64,000 nt of DNA, taken from assembly GCA_948470475.1 (NCBI GenBank), contig OX419343.1:5781633-5845632 (forward strand). Reading direction: 5' to 3'. The position numbers and the translations under genes are program-made. The stretch is from Galaxea fascicularis (lineage: Eukaryota > Cnidaria > Anthozoa > Scleractinia > Euphylliidae). Shown piece by piece: positions 23,859-35,900 of this stretch; position 1 is the first letter of the stretch, and each line of letters starts with the position of its first letter. The notes under the pieces are model-generated. The model saw only the letters and a program-made list of their open reading frames with translations. It made no database searches and was not told where the DNA came from.

Positions 23859-24468
23859 AATGGTATTCTTGGTTTTCACGTGACGTCATAAAAAACTAAA
23901 ATTTAAAAGTAAAGAGACTTTTCCATTTTTAGCTTCATCACGTAAAAGACATTTTAGAAATGTATCTTCTTGCATGTTTTTAGCTCGAAAGCGTGCTTTG
24001 TTTTGAAAATAGAGCAGTTTGAATTTTAGATTTTCTCACTGTGCGTGACATAAAGATATCTGCTCACAAGCATGTCACGTACATGAAAACATCGATTCAG
24101 CGTGTTTTTGAGAGGTCTGACAAGCCAACATCGCAAGAGAAGCGTCTATGTGAATGTTTGCAAGCTCAAAAGAGAGAAGAAAGCCTTTGAAATAGCCAGA
24201 GTAAATTCCAGATGTTTTCACTCGTTTCCGGCTGCCATATTGGAGCCCCTCAGAGGAACTCCATCATGGCGCGTCCATACTAAAGTCTGTAATTTTGAGT
24301 GGTACATTTTGCCGAATAACTCGAGTATGGGATATCGCACAACCCTGAAACTTTAACACTTTGTTTATTTATTACTCTTCTACAATATCTTAATTTCTTG
24401 ACTTAATCTATTGAATGGTTGGTGATTTTATTTTTTAACTCGCGTGACTGAAAACCAAGAATACGTCG
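23859..24468. mobile_element. MITE-like element with GTATTCTTGGTTTTCA ends
   Basis: The left end GTATTCTTGGTTTTCACGTGA is mirrored by the right end CGTGACTGAAAACCAAGAATAC. The interior has no credible long coding frame. It lies just beyond the right end of duplication copy B. Confidence 0.55.
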
Positions 24469-24839
24469 AGTGGTTCACCGAACCAATCAAAAACAGCACG
24501 GATTGGAATCTGTTCCCAGTCAAACTGCTATTTGCCAACACTTTGCTGTTGCGGTTCTGTCAGCGCAGAATCACCTCAAGGTCAAATTTAAATTGCGCTA
24601 CTTTGTTTACAGGTATATTGTTGCTGAGGTACGTTTTACAAACTCACGGTATCTTACTTCCTCCAGTAGCCATCCTCATCGCTCATTCGTCGATTTTAAA
24701 ACGAATCTCACTTTTGTAAGCAATAAAAATTAATTCGGTCAGCAACATCACGGCCGTACCCATACGTTCATATTACCGGATCTCAACTTAACTTTATGTC
24801 AAATGCTGCCAGTAACTGTAGCAATCAATGCGTACCATA

Positions 24840-25160
24840 TTTGCTTTTTTAAATAATGGTAGTTGAACTTCGCGTCGTGCAATTTTGGCCTGAAATCATA
24901 CTCGTGATTTGAACATCGAACGAGCGCGCATTACCACTTTATTACACCGATTTTGAAATCACAGTTTTTTTGTCAGTATTAAAGTTTACTTAATGTCCAC
25001 TTCAGGAAACCCTTTTTTGAAGTTTGATGGGCCAAAAAAGGCTACAATTTAGAGCATCAAAATAGTGCAGTTTGGGAACAAATTTCACTGTTGAAAGCCA
25101 ATCAGACTGCCAGAATAACCAGTGATTTCAAAATGGGCGTAATCAAAATTGTAATCAACA
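24840..25160. repeat. Short interspersed element Y, copy 2
   Basis: It has TTGAACTTCGCGTCGTGCAA at its start, then a reversed version of the CACTTCAGGAAACC and AGTGCAGTTTGGGAA segments of 14525-14805. It lies between gene R and the segmental duplication. Confidence 0.45.
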
Positions 25161-25436
25161 ATAATAACCAATCATTGTACTCAATACCCGATGCCAGGTA
25201 AGACGTGTTGATTGTCAATTAAAAAGAATGGCACGTTTAAGACCTTTCCAGGTAAATAGATAAAATAACTCTTTAAGATCAACAGTACTGATTTGAAAAA
25301 TTTAGTATGAACTTTTGACATAAACTTTCAAGTTAATTTTTGCTGCTAAGCCCGTCACTACTTCTTTTATGTCTTGCCAATAAAGGAATCGTCGCACTGA
25401 CGTTAAATCACCAAATAACCTGAAGTGCTTACCTTA

Positions 25437-25679
25437 CTAAAATTTGCAGGCTTTAGATACAAGTTCCTTTTGCAGTCTGTCGATATCATCAAACTCCTTC
25501 TCAGAGAGAATGTTATCAATACTTCCAGTCACAATCTCTAAGTCCTTAGTGTGAACATTATCTCCAAAGCCAACTGCTATCACCTTGACTCGCTGCCCCA
25601 GCAGTGGCTTAACGGCGCGGGACAGCGGAACGTGCCCAGGATCCTTAGACTGCCGTCCGTCTGACACAAGGACTAAGAC
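25437..25679 (-). CDS. Gene R terminal exon: vWA module R25, second half, with stop codon
   Basis: This exon is entered in phase 0 (acceptor AAAAG) with [10 protein letters not shown], which retains the MIDAS Asp. It continues through VIAVGFG to SKACKF and TAG at 25437-25439. The second Cys can pair with the one before the domain. A GT lies across the stop (TTTTA|GTAAGG), but its phase would not fit any known module exon, so I treat TAG as the true end. No obvious AATAAA signal was noticed just downstream. Confidence 0.78.
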   Translation of the reverse strand, partial: VLVLVSDGRQSKDPGHVPLSRAVKPLLGQRVKVIAVGFGDNVHTKDLEIVTGSIDNILSEKEFDDIDRLQKELVSKACKF

Positions 25680-28600
25680 CTTTTTAAGGAGAATAAGAAA
25701 CGAACGAAAAAGTAAGAAAAAGTAAAAAAAACGAGAACAAAATAACAACAAAACCCGAATCTAAGCACCCAACGCGAGCTGGAAGCGTCAGGAAAAACAG
25801 CTTTCTCCTGTATTACTACAACAGATCAATTTAATCAAGGCTGACATCTCACAGGAACATGTGGTCACCAGTGTAATTTGGCAGCAGTGAATACTGAGAT
25901 GTTTTATAAATGGACTTCTTTTTAAATTTACATAGTTTTTATGTAAGGGATATTTTTCTCAAGTTAGTAAGCTATTTTTTTCTTATTCCCATTCTTACTC
26001 TTCCATGTAAATATTTTTGAAACTGTTCACTCTGTCACTGTTGATGGACAAACGAGCCTGGTGCTAACTTTTTGCGCCTTCGTCGTGAATAAATTTCATT
26101 GCGGTGTGGTTAAATACGATTCTTTGGTCTTCCAGTTGAAAGCACATTATATTAATGAACGTTTATGAGACACTGAGATAGTACACGAGAATCGCTAACA
26201 CAGTGATATTTATGTAATGGCGTTATACCCTACAAAATAAAACGTTAAGTTGAGCAAAACTTGCTCTGCAATTTCAACTTGGCAGTGCTAACTTATATGT
26301 ATTTGATAATTTAATTCCTTTTCACTTTTAAGGTAGAAACAAAAGTCTGAAAGTATTGCTTTCTTCATATTCTTTGGAAACGAAAGTCTTTTTTTTTTAC
26401 GCATTGATGACGATTTTTGGTGCTCCTGGAACCAAAGGGCTGAACATAGCCTCGCTCACCGCTCCCAAGCTCGCCCTCACCTGACTGGGGATTTTGGGTG
26501 CCCTTGGAGCCAAAACACAGTCTCGCCACCGACCTCAATGTGCGTATCAGATGACATAACCCGGGGGATCAAGGCCTAGCGCAATGGGCTCTTATCTTCA
26601 CGACTAGGTCAACATGGCCACATTCCATTGCATTTCATTGGACTGCTGCCAGGGACGAGGCTGGGTATCTAATATTTGCTCTAATACTTACCCTGGGAAC
26701 ACCGCTTCGTCTGTCAGTGAACAAGTCCTGCGATGCCGCTTGCAAAGCGAGGTCTAGCCGCGATCTACCTCCGCGGAAAGGCAGCTCGTCTGCAATTGTC
26801 TGGAACTGGTCAATTGTCATTCGCTCGAAGTCACTAAAATCGACGAACAGTTTCGGAGTGTCACTAAAGCTGATTAGACCCAGTCTGCTCTCTGGTGAGG
26901 AATTTGCGATGCGTCTAGCCACGAGTTTCACGAAATTCTTGTTTCTGGAAAAGGTATCCAGTCCTACACTGCCAGACGCGTCCACCACAAAACCAACATC
27001 TAAAGCTCCTTTGCATGGAGCTGTTATTGTGAATTCTATTGGGAACAATGTATAACAATGAATGGTCCCTTAGTTATTTAACGTTATCAGGTAGACAATT
27101 AAGCAACCAAACGGTAACTTTTCCCTGAGATAGGTCAGTCATTCGTTCTGGGGCACGTTTTTTCAGTCTGCCGTCAGTCAGTTCAGGGAATAAGTTAGAA
27201 AGTTAATTAGCCTTGTCAGTCGGTATATCGATCAGTCAGCCGGTTCAGAAGCTAGATAATAAATGACTTACTCTGACGAAGGGCTAACACTCGAAACGTC
27301 AGCTTTTAGAGTCCCTGTGCGGTGGTCAATTTACATTATCGAAACAAAAAAACAAAACTCTCGATAAAACAAATTCTTGTTCACAACTCCCCTAGTCAAT
27401 TTACATTATGAACTCCAGTTATAAAACCAAATTCGTGTTCACACCTCCCCTACCGACGCAACGCCACAGTTTCTTTAGAAACTGCCCCCTTTATTTAATC
27501 ATAATTGTAGAGAAGACGCATACCTATAAGGTCTGAAAGCGATCCAACGTGTCGCAGCATCTCCTCATAACTCGACACTGTGACAATGTGTTCAGAATTC
27601 TGAACCATACTATTCAGTTCTTGTCTGCTTAGCTTGTTTCCGATTCCCACTACATATACGGTTACTCCAAGTGTTCGAAAAGGCCTAGCAGCCTCTCGTA
27701 ACAACGCTATTCCATTTGAAACGTATTGCTGCCCTTCTACAAATACTACCAGGAATTTAGGTATGGCTTCGGGCGACCTTTGGAGAATTTCTACAGCTAG
27801 TTTCAGTGCCTGGCAAAAACAAAGAACACAGAACTCAAAAGAAACATCAGATCATAGGTAAAGAAGGAGGGAGCAAACATGAACAAACTAACGACTGTGC
27901 AGTCATAGTAAGAAGCATGAAAAAAGACACAACCAAACAATTGGACACTAAACAAAACCACTCGCCACTATCTACAAATATTTATATGAATCTCCCTTTT
28001 TAGGTAGGTGAACGACAACTTTATTATTGAATTCTTGATAGTGTGCAGTTTTAATAAATTAAATTCTGGGAGACCAATTCTGTAGGGGAATAACCATATC
28101 TCGTTTAAGTCTTAAGAAATAGGAATCACCTTAAAACGTATGAAAAAAAAATTTCGCTTCTCCATGACACTTGAAGCTCACGAAAACGCATTTCAGTCGT
28201 ATTTTGGAAAGAGATTACATACTTACTCTGTAAGGTTGTCTCCAATTCAAGAAATAAAAAATTTACCTTATGAAGTTGGCGTCCACCGTCTTGCCTTGAA
28301 AGACCATCAAGTAAGGCGTAAAACTCTGGAATTGTTTCGTAGTTATCTAATCCTATACTCAGCTGCGGCTGACTGCCGTACAATATGACTCCAGCACGAG
28401 TTCCATTGGGCGACACGTCAAGACGCTTAGCGATAGATTTGATAAAGTCGATTTGGGCTGTAAACTCACTGGAACTGCGAAATCCTGAAGAGTCCACCAA
28501 GAACAGACCATGTCGTAGCTGGTGTTGGGGTCCAACTGATTAATAAAAGAAATCAGTGAGAAGCGTGTGTCCACAATGACAGGGCACGTTATTGCTGCGA

Positions 28601-31600
28601 CTAAGCAAAGGACAGTGTGTAGAAATGCCATTTTCGAACTCCAAACTAATCACGATATTCACATCCTAAAAGAGACTGATATAATTACTTTGAAGCCAGT
28701 GCAATTTAAAACCTGTTGCTTTACTGTGATAGCAGACAGACATTTTATCTGCTAAACATGCGATACCTTGTACGATATGACCGAATACTTGAACGTTTCC
28801 CACAACCTCCAAAAATAATAAATGCAATTCACAATACTTTAGAAGTTAACATGACATTCAAAAAGTGACTTACCTGACACTATGTTCTCATATACAGCTG
28901 GAATCTGCCGAACCATAAAGTCAAACGTCCTCGAGTAAAACAGGTTGTCCGACCTCAAAGTAATTTTACCAAGCTCTTCCATATCTACATTCTCCCCAGC
29001 ACCAATGACATAAACTTTAACCCCCATTTCGTGGAGGGGTCTCGCCGCCACACCTAACGGATCACGTGCAAGAGGTTGCTTTCCGTCCGTGACTACGACC
29101 AAGAGCTTGTTGACGTCTTGTCTGCTCTTAGATAAGACTCGCGCGGCAAACAATAACGCTTTATCCAGCCGCTTTTGTCCTCCAATGTAAGGGACGGCGT
29201 CAATGCCCTTTAAAAGTGACTCGATGTTTGTATAGTCTTCAAATCGTACACTCTGAGGGCCCGGAGTGCTACCGAATGTCACAACGCTGACGCGTGACTT
29301 GTCTGGGGAAATGTTGAGCATACGTGCAAGTGCCTTCACAAAGTCGAGTTCTTGGAGGTGCTTATCCTTGCTGATGGTTTGAGAGGAGTCCACAAGGAAA
29401 AGGACGTCCGCTTTAAAGTCTCGTGGTAGAGCCGTAACTGAGAAAAAATATAACTTTTTTGTACACTGAAAAGATATTTTCACGTTTAAAGTAGATTTTG
29501 GAATCCAGTAATCATTTCCAACAATTTCGCGTCTATTTGTCGTAAGAATGGAGGTTCCCTTTAAAAGGGGGATGCGGCATTGTTTGAGAGTGGTGCAACT
29601 CAAACAAGGGTGAAGGTCTAGAATCAGGAAAAAAACCTTGAATGGGGGACGCCCTTGGAGGATTGTGGGAAGGGGACAGTGAGTTACTGCTGTTAGAAGT
29701 AATATATCAAACGCGAGAGACACTGTTTCATCGAGAAGAGCGGAGTATTTTTTACGGAATTCGAGGTTTTTGGATGGCCGATAAAACACTGTCTCGAGTG
29801 TTTGATATATCTTCTCAACTGAAACAAAAACTAAGGAATTAAAGGAGAAGTAAAATTGTCAAAATCTATGGTAATCAAGACCGGGCATCCAAACCCCCTT
29901 CACGGTTGTGATTTACTTTGTTTTAACTTGATGAATTATTAATGAGTTTGAGAAAAAGAGATGAATACTTCTCGTACCTGCTTGAGAGGCCATATAAACA
30001 ACGAGCAAAGGAGCTTGAGCCTGTAATTGAGAAGGAAGAAGCCTAAAGACATCTCTATCTCGCTCTACCATGGAACGCAGTTCTTTGTCGCTTGGCTGAG
30101 AACCGATGCCTACCACAATCAAAGTAGCATTGGAGTCAAGTAACGGCTGGGCGGCTCGGTTCAGTGGAGTGGAAACAGGCGTCATGGCTTGACGGCCGGC
30201 TGTCAGTACGATGACAAAGATCGGTACGTCGGATCGTGCGCTTTCCCGCACTTTGTTAGCTTCTTTGAGAGCAGCGTCAAGGCGCCTTCTACCAGAGAGG
30301 AATCGAATGTCCTCAATTCCCGCTATTAAATCATTGAGGTTGTCAAACGTGTTAAAGTTGATGACAGCGCTAGCTGATGAGCTGTATCTTACGACAGCTG
30401 CTCGGGTTTTGTCCGGCGCAATCTGGAACTGACCAACGATAGACTTGATGAAGTCCTTTTGCTGTTTGAAAGTAGTCTCACTGACGCCATCGGAGGAGTC
30501 AAGAAGAAATATCAGCTCTGCTTTAGGAAGAAGAGCGGGTTGTTTTCCTACAAAGAAATTGGTGCCGTTGCACAATTAGGATTAGTGGATAATTAAACGC
30601 AAAATTCGTCTTACCCTCAGGCTAGCCGGGGTGAAGGAAATTGACATACCGTCATAGTTTGCGCTGTTAAAGTGTCTTTACTGCGATTGATACATCACAA
30701 AATTTCTGGAGTTGCAGTCCGCCCTTTCTCAACAGTCAAGTGTAAGCGAACGAAGCCGAACGAGTCGAAGGAGGTTAGAGTAGAGGCGGCAGTGACCTTT
30801 TCTCTTGCGCTCTTGAATGACTTGAGCAATAAACGGATTACTGCGTTTGCGAATGTGTTTCCCCTGCAGTGTAGTGCATTTCTGTATACTCGAGAGTATA
30901 ACACGGTAAGATTGGAGCGAGGACAAAGTAAATGAAAAAAGAGATTTTTGGCCTAATGCAAATAAATAACAAAAAAGTGCTCAATTGGTTCGTAAGTAGT
31001 AAGCTTGTTTTTACACGTATACGCTGATATGCAGTTCTCGTACCCAAATTGTAAGCCCCTGAGCCATACAACAAGAATATTCTAGCCCATCTCCCATCCC
31101 AAAAAAAAAAAAATTAAAATCAAAAGACAAGCGACCATTTACCTTCATTAGCTGCTAGCCTCAACTGCCTGGACAACACATGCACATTGACAGTGACTTC
31201 ATCCGGAGACGGAATTATGTTGACAGATTGCGGATTTCCCGTGATGAGGTTAAGCTCGCGGATGCCGGGATTTTTGCCGATTCCAATTACAAGTACATTG
31301 GCGCCAGCGTCTCTTAAAGGTTTCGAGGCCTGATCAAGTGGAGTCACACCAGATACTTGAGCTTGCCTTCCAGTGGTTATCAGGATAACGATCTTGGCGG
31401 CTGATGGTCTTGATTGTGACAACTGCTGTGCCGCTCTAGCCAGGGCCTTGTCGATGCGTCTGGAACCTTTTTAAAGAACAGGAAAATGTCTTTCGTTTCC
31501 ATATCATCAAGATATTTCACAGAATTTGTCCTTGCTCGTTGACTGGTTCATTAAATGAAACAACAACTGTGATTGGCTTACGAAAAGCGTGATTTTCCAG

Positions 31601-32923
31601 CCGACATGAACCAACAACTCTGATTGGCTCAGGAAAAGCATGGTTCCCCAGGCACAGAAATGAGGTTCAGCGTTTGTGCGACTAGAGGTAACTTTTTTCT
31701 TCTCTGCGCTTCGCGCCTCGCGACCGCGGCGTAATTTCCCTTCTCCAAACGAAAAAAAAAAACAAAACAAAAAACCTTCAGGCACCCAGGGTAATCTTTC
31801 GTTCAAAGAATAATGGCCCTGTGTGATATGTAGATGCTGCGAATAATGCTCTTAAGTCATATCTTTCGCTAAGACAGTAACTATTGGTCTTAAACATTAA
31901 TAAGGAAATGCCGATTTCTGATGTATTAATTCACTTTGTAACGTCACCTGTTTTTTTTTTCAACTTTTCAGGCAGACTGTCCTCTTTGCTCAGATCCTTT
32001 TTATAATTGTCCATCAATTTCCTTATTAGACGATATCTCACAAACAGCGAACACTGATTTCCCCAAAATTATATCTGGAAGGAAGTTTTTGATCACTCGG
32101 AAATGTTTCGTCAATTTATAGAAATTTATGCAATGGACGGCGTAAACTTCGCGTTTTGATAGTAAAAGATTGTGTGCCAGATATGGACAGCACGAATTAC
32201 GTCGCTAGGCTAAGAAAGAAAAAAGCAAAATTGTTAACAACAAACACATTCAATCAGACAGTGCGTAAATGTGTACTCTGTTAATTCACCGCAGGGCGCA
32301 TGAGCGTAACCGGGATTTTTCAAAGGGGGGTCACACTGTCTCAAACAGGGGGTCCTTACCAGATTGTCACCTGAATATTGTAGGTTGTTTGCTTAAAAAA
32401 AGGATTAGAAAGGGGGGTGGTCACGGGCATCCCACGACACCCCCACCCCCAGCTACGCCCTTGGGGCGAGAAAACGTGAAAGAAGCACTTTGTTATTGCC
32501 ACATTTCGAGGTAATCTTATCACGATCTAATCTAATCACAAATAATCACAAATAATCACAAGTAATCTAATCACAATCTAATCTAATCACGAGGTAATGT
32601 CACACGAATACAACAACAGCTGATTATAAAACGAAAAGAACAGAGCTTTCTACATCTTTCCTATTAGAGCATTTCATTTGTGAACTGTCATAATGTGGTA
32701 CGAGTTTTGATGAAAATAGGAAGGTGAGTTCGTGGGTGTCACCTAGTTAATGAATGACTGGGTGCGTGAGTTCGTCGGTTAGTTTGTGAGCACGTCGGTG
32801 ACTTCGTCGGTAAGTTCGTGAGTTCGTGAGCAGGGATGGCGCAGTGGTGAGAGTACTCGCCTTCCACCAGTGTAGCCCGGGTTCGATTCCTGGACTCGAC
32901 GTCATATGTGGGTTGAGTCTGTC

Positions 32924-32958
<35 letters not shown>

Positions 32959-35900
32959 CGGGTACTCCGGTTTTCCCCTCTTCTCAAAAAACCAACACTA
33001 AATTCCAATTCGATCCGGAATGCTCGGACGTTAAATACACGAGCCCCTGGCTCGGGAGATTGGGCAACCACTCCTTACGCTATCGAGCTTAAATAAATAG
33101 ATTTGATTTTTTTAAATTTTGATTTGATATGTAAGTAAAGAATAGTGACTTTGCGAATTTCTGATCTCGTTTTCAGAGTACAAACCCTCAGGCAAATAGA
33201 ATTAAATGTTCAATAATTGCCCGACGAGTTGCTACGTACCTCTTAGATATGTTGCTCTGTCCACTACATCTTCAAATCCTTCGAGTGTGGTGTAAGACCT
33301 TAAGTCTGATGACACGAATGCCGAGGAGCTGTACAAGATTAAACTTGCGCGCAACTTGTCCGATGAAGTAGCAAGGTTCTTCATTACCGACTTGATGAGA
33401 CTCTTCTGACTCTCGAAGTACTTTGAACTATCAGCAGTGGAGGCGTCCATCAAAAATATCACGTCAGCATTTACTTGCTCTCGGCTGGTGACACCTGACG
33501 AATGGCAATAATAAAAAAAAAAGAATGAAAATCGGTGGCTACAGCGTATTGCTATCCAACACTATCTTGCATCGTTCGGATGACGCCGCACGAAAAGACA
33601 TTATGTACAATTGAGTATAAATTTATCTTGGCATAAAGTATTTGTTGGCACAGGTTTAAAGACTGTCAGGTGAAGTTTCCAAAATGACGACCATGTGGAA
33701 AGAACAACAAAATTTCTGGCTGCTAATTAACCTCGAAAGTGACGAGCTTCTCGTCGATAAAAGAGAGTCCTCGCTGGGTGAAAGTCTTCTAAACAAAAAA
33801 AAAAACAACAACAAAAATTGACTTGATTGACTGGAAGGGGCCTTGCTCATGCGCGAGGAATGAAAACGAAATGCGGGAGATTCGATGCAAACGTCTCTCC
33901 GCCAGGAAAGGAACAATGGAACATTTGTTACAAAACCATTGTACAGAGTATAAACGTCCTACCACGGTAATAGCAATAAGCAATGTCGAAACTCACCACT
34001 GTGGTTGTAATGAAAAAGAAAGTAAATCTAGAGTTAGATAGTCCATGAAGAGAATGAGACGGAGTTAAATGTTACCTTCTTCAACATGAGCTACAACTTT
34101 AGGCAGGGCGTTGTTCAGCAGATCAAATGTAGTGACATGGGACACATACTTGCTATCCTCTACCAAAACCTCGAAGTACTTTGCATCAAGATCATTTGCG
34201 ATGGAGACCACGTACACCATAGCCCCAAGCGAGTGAAGTTTTCCTGCCGACTGTGCCAGGGATAGTGCGTCCAAAGGCTGACGACCAGACGTTAACAAAA
34301 CTACCACCCTATGAACAGCGGGGCGGGAGCCTTTCAGAACAAGAGCGGCTTCTTCCAAAGCTTTGTCCATTCTTCGGGCACCACCCAGGTAATCCATGTC
34401 ATCTACCAACCGTTCAAAGGTAGGAAGGTCGTTATAACTGTCCAAACTGATTTCCAGTTGAGAGTTAGTACTGTAAGAGACGACAGCAGCACGCGATTTA
34501 CCAGGTGACACATGCAAACTCTTGGCGAGCAGCTTGACGAATGATTTTTCTTTATGAAAGTTGATGGGGTTGACGCCATCAGACGAATCCACCAGGAATA
34601 CTACGTCCACAACGTCGCCCTGTCTTAGGTTGACTGAAAACAAATACAAAAGTGAAATTCATATTCTGTCCTTGGATAGCACTTACATACTCTGCAAGAT
34701 TTTAAAGCCAGTAAGTTTTGGAGTTTCTGTTTTACATATTGACTTTTTGACGTAAATCTTGTTTTTGGCATTAAGAGACTAGTGTAGTTTTTGCATTGGA
34801 CATGATTTCCTTTGATCATGTTCATTTTTTCTTTCTGAATTTGCGAGAGCTAACGTATCCCCTAAGCTAAATTTACGTAAATTCTTTTTCGTTTCTATCT
34901 AGTGGATGAAGAAACATTTTATTAAACGAACTGATGTAAAAAAAATACATAGTCAACACTTACGGAAAAAAGGAGGAAAAGTTAGAACTATAGTGTTTGG
35001 AGATGACAAAAAGGTAGACGTCAACGATCCCATTATCTTAGCAGAATTTCTTCAAAGCAACTTAGAAAACAGTACGTTCAAGTACTACGTAAATAGAAAT
35101 GCAGTGAAGAGAATTCTTACTTGCCCTCTCGGTTATATGACTGGCCACTTGTTTTGTTTGAGATTTTAAGTCTTCAAATGATGCCACCGTCACAACATCC
35201 TTCGGATATGCCACTAGATGCCTTAGATCTATGAAATCTGGCTGCTTTCCGATGCCAATAACAAACGTCTTAGCACCAAATGGACGAATAGGCTCGATGG
35301 TATCGTTCAAAGCCCCTCCGGTGCTTGCTTGTCTCCCACCCGAGAGGAAGATCACAAATTTAGGGGATTCTGCCTTTGCCTCAGATAACACTCTCGCCAC
35401 CATTTTAAGGGCATTGTCCATTCTTCTGTCACCTCCAACGTACGATGCGTTATCAACCATCTTGTCAAAATTGCCAATGGGCTGCAGACCTGTGAATCTA
35501 GAAACGATCGAGGCTTGATCTCCATACGTGATTATCGCCGTGCGGGAACCGTCCGATGACACATTAAGGCTTCGTAGAAGCGACTTGATGAAGTCTTTCT
35601 GGTTCTTGTAGTCGTCTTGGGTGACCTCGTATGAAGAGTCGATTACAAACAGAATATCCGCTTCTAATTCTAGTACTCTCTGTTGATCTACGGTACCGAA
35701 AAAAACAAAAGAAATGGATTTGTCTTCATAGCAAATAAAGAGAAAACAGCACGCTACTTATGTAAACGTGTCTATCTAATTTCTTGAGAGGTGACCCAAC
35801 TAGCTACCTGTGGGTATGCAAATTTGTAAAACCTTGTCCATCAGAACAATAAAGTATACTGATTATCTGTCGCTGATATGTTGCAAAAGACTTCAGTTCA

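Noticed and set aside
23626..23899. Open frames on both strands near the end of duplication copy B
   Set aside because: They fall across the duplication end and a MITE border, show no domain, and are not open in copy A.
29438..29789. Open frame upstream of R23 that could extend the exon
   Set aside because: A good acceptor (TCTCAG) lies at the normal module start, and the extra sequence has no vWA or linker features.
34906..35169. An 87-codon plus-strand open frame
   Set aside because: It overlaps the R19 exon on the other strand and shows no domain; it is a shadow plus intron.
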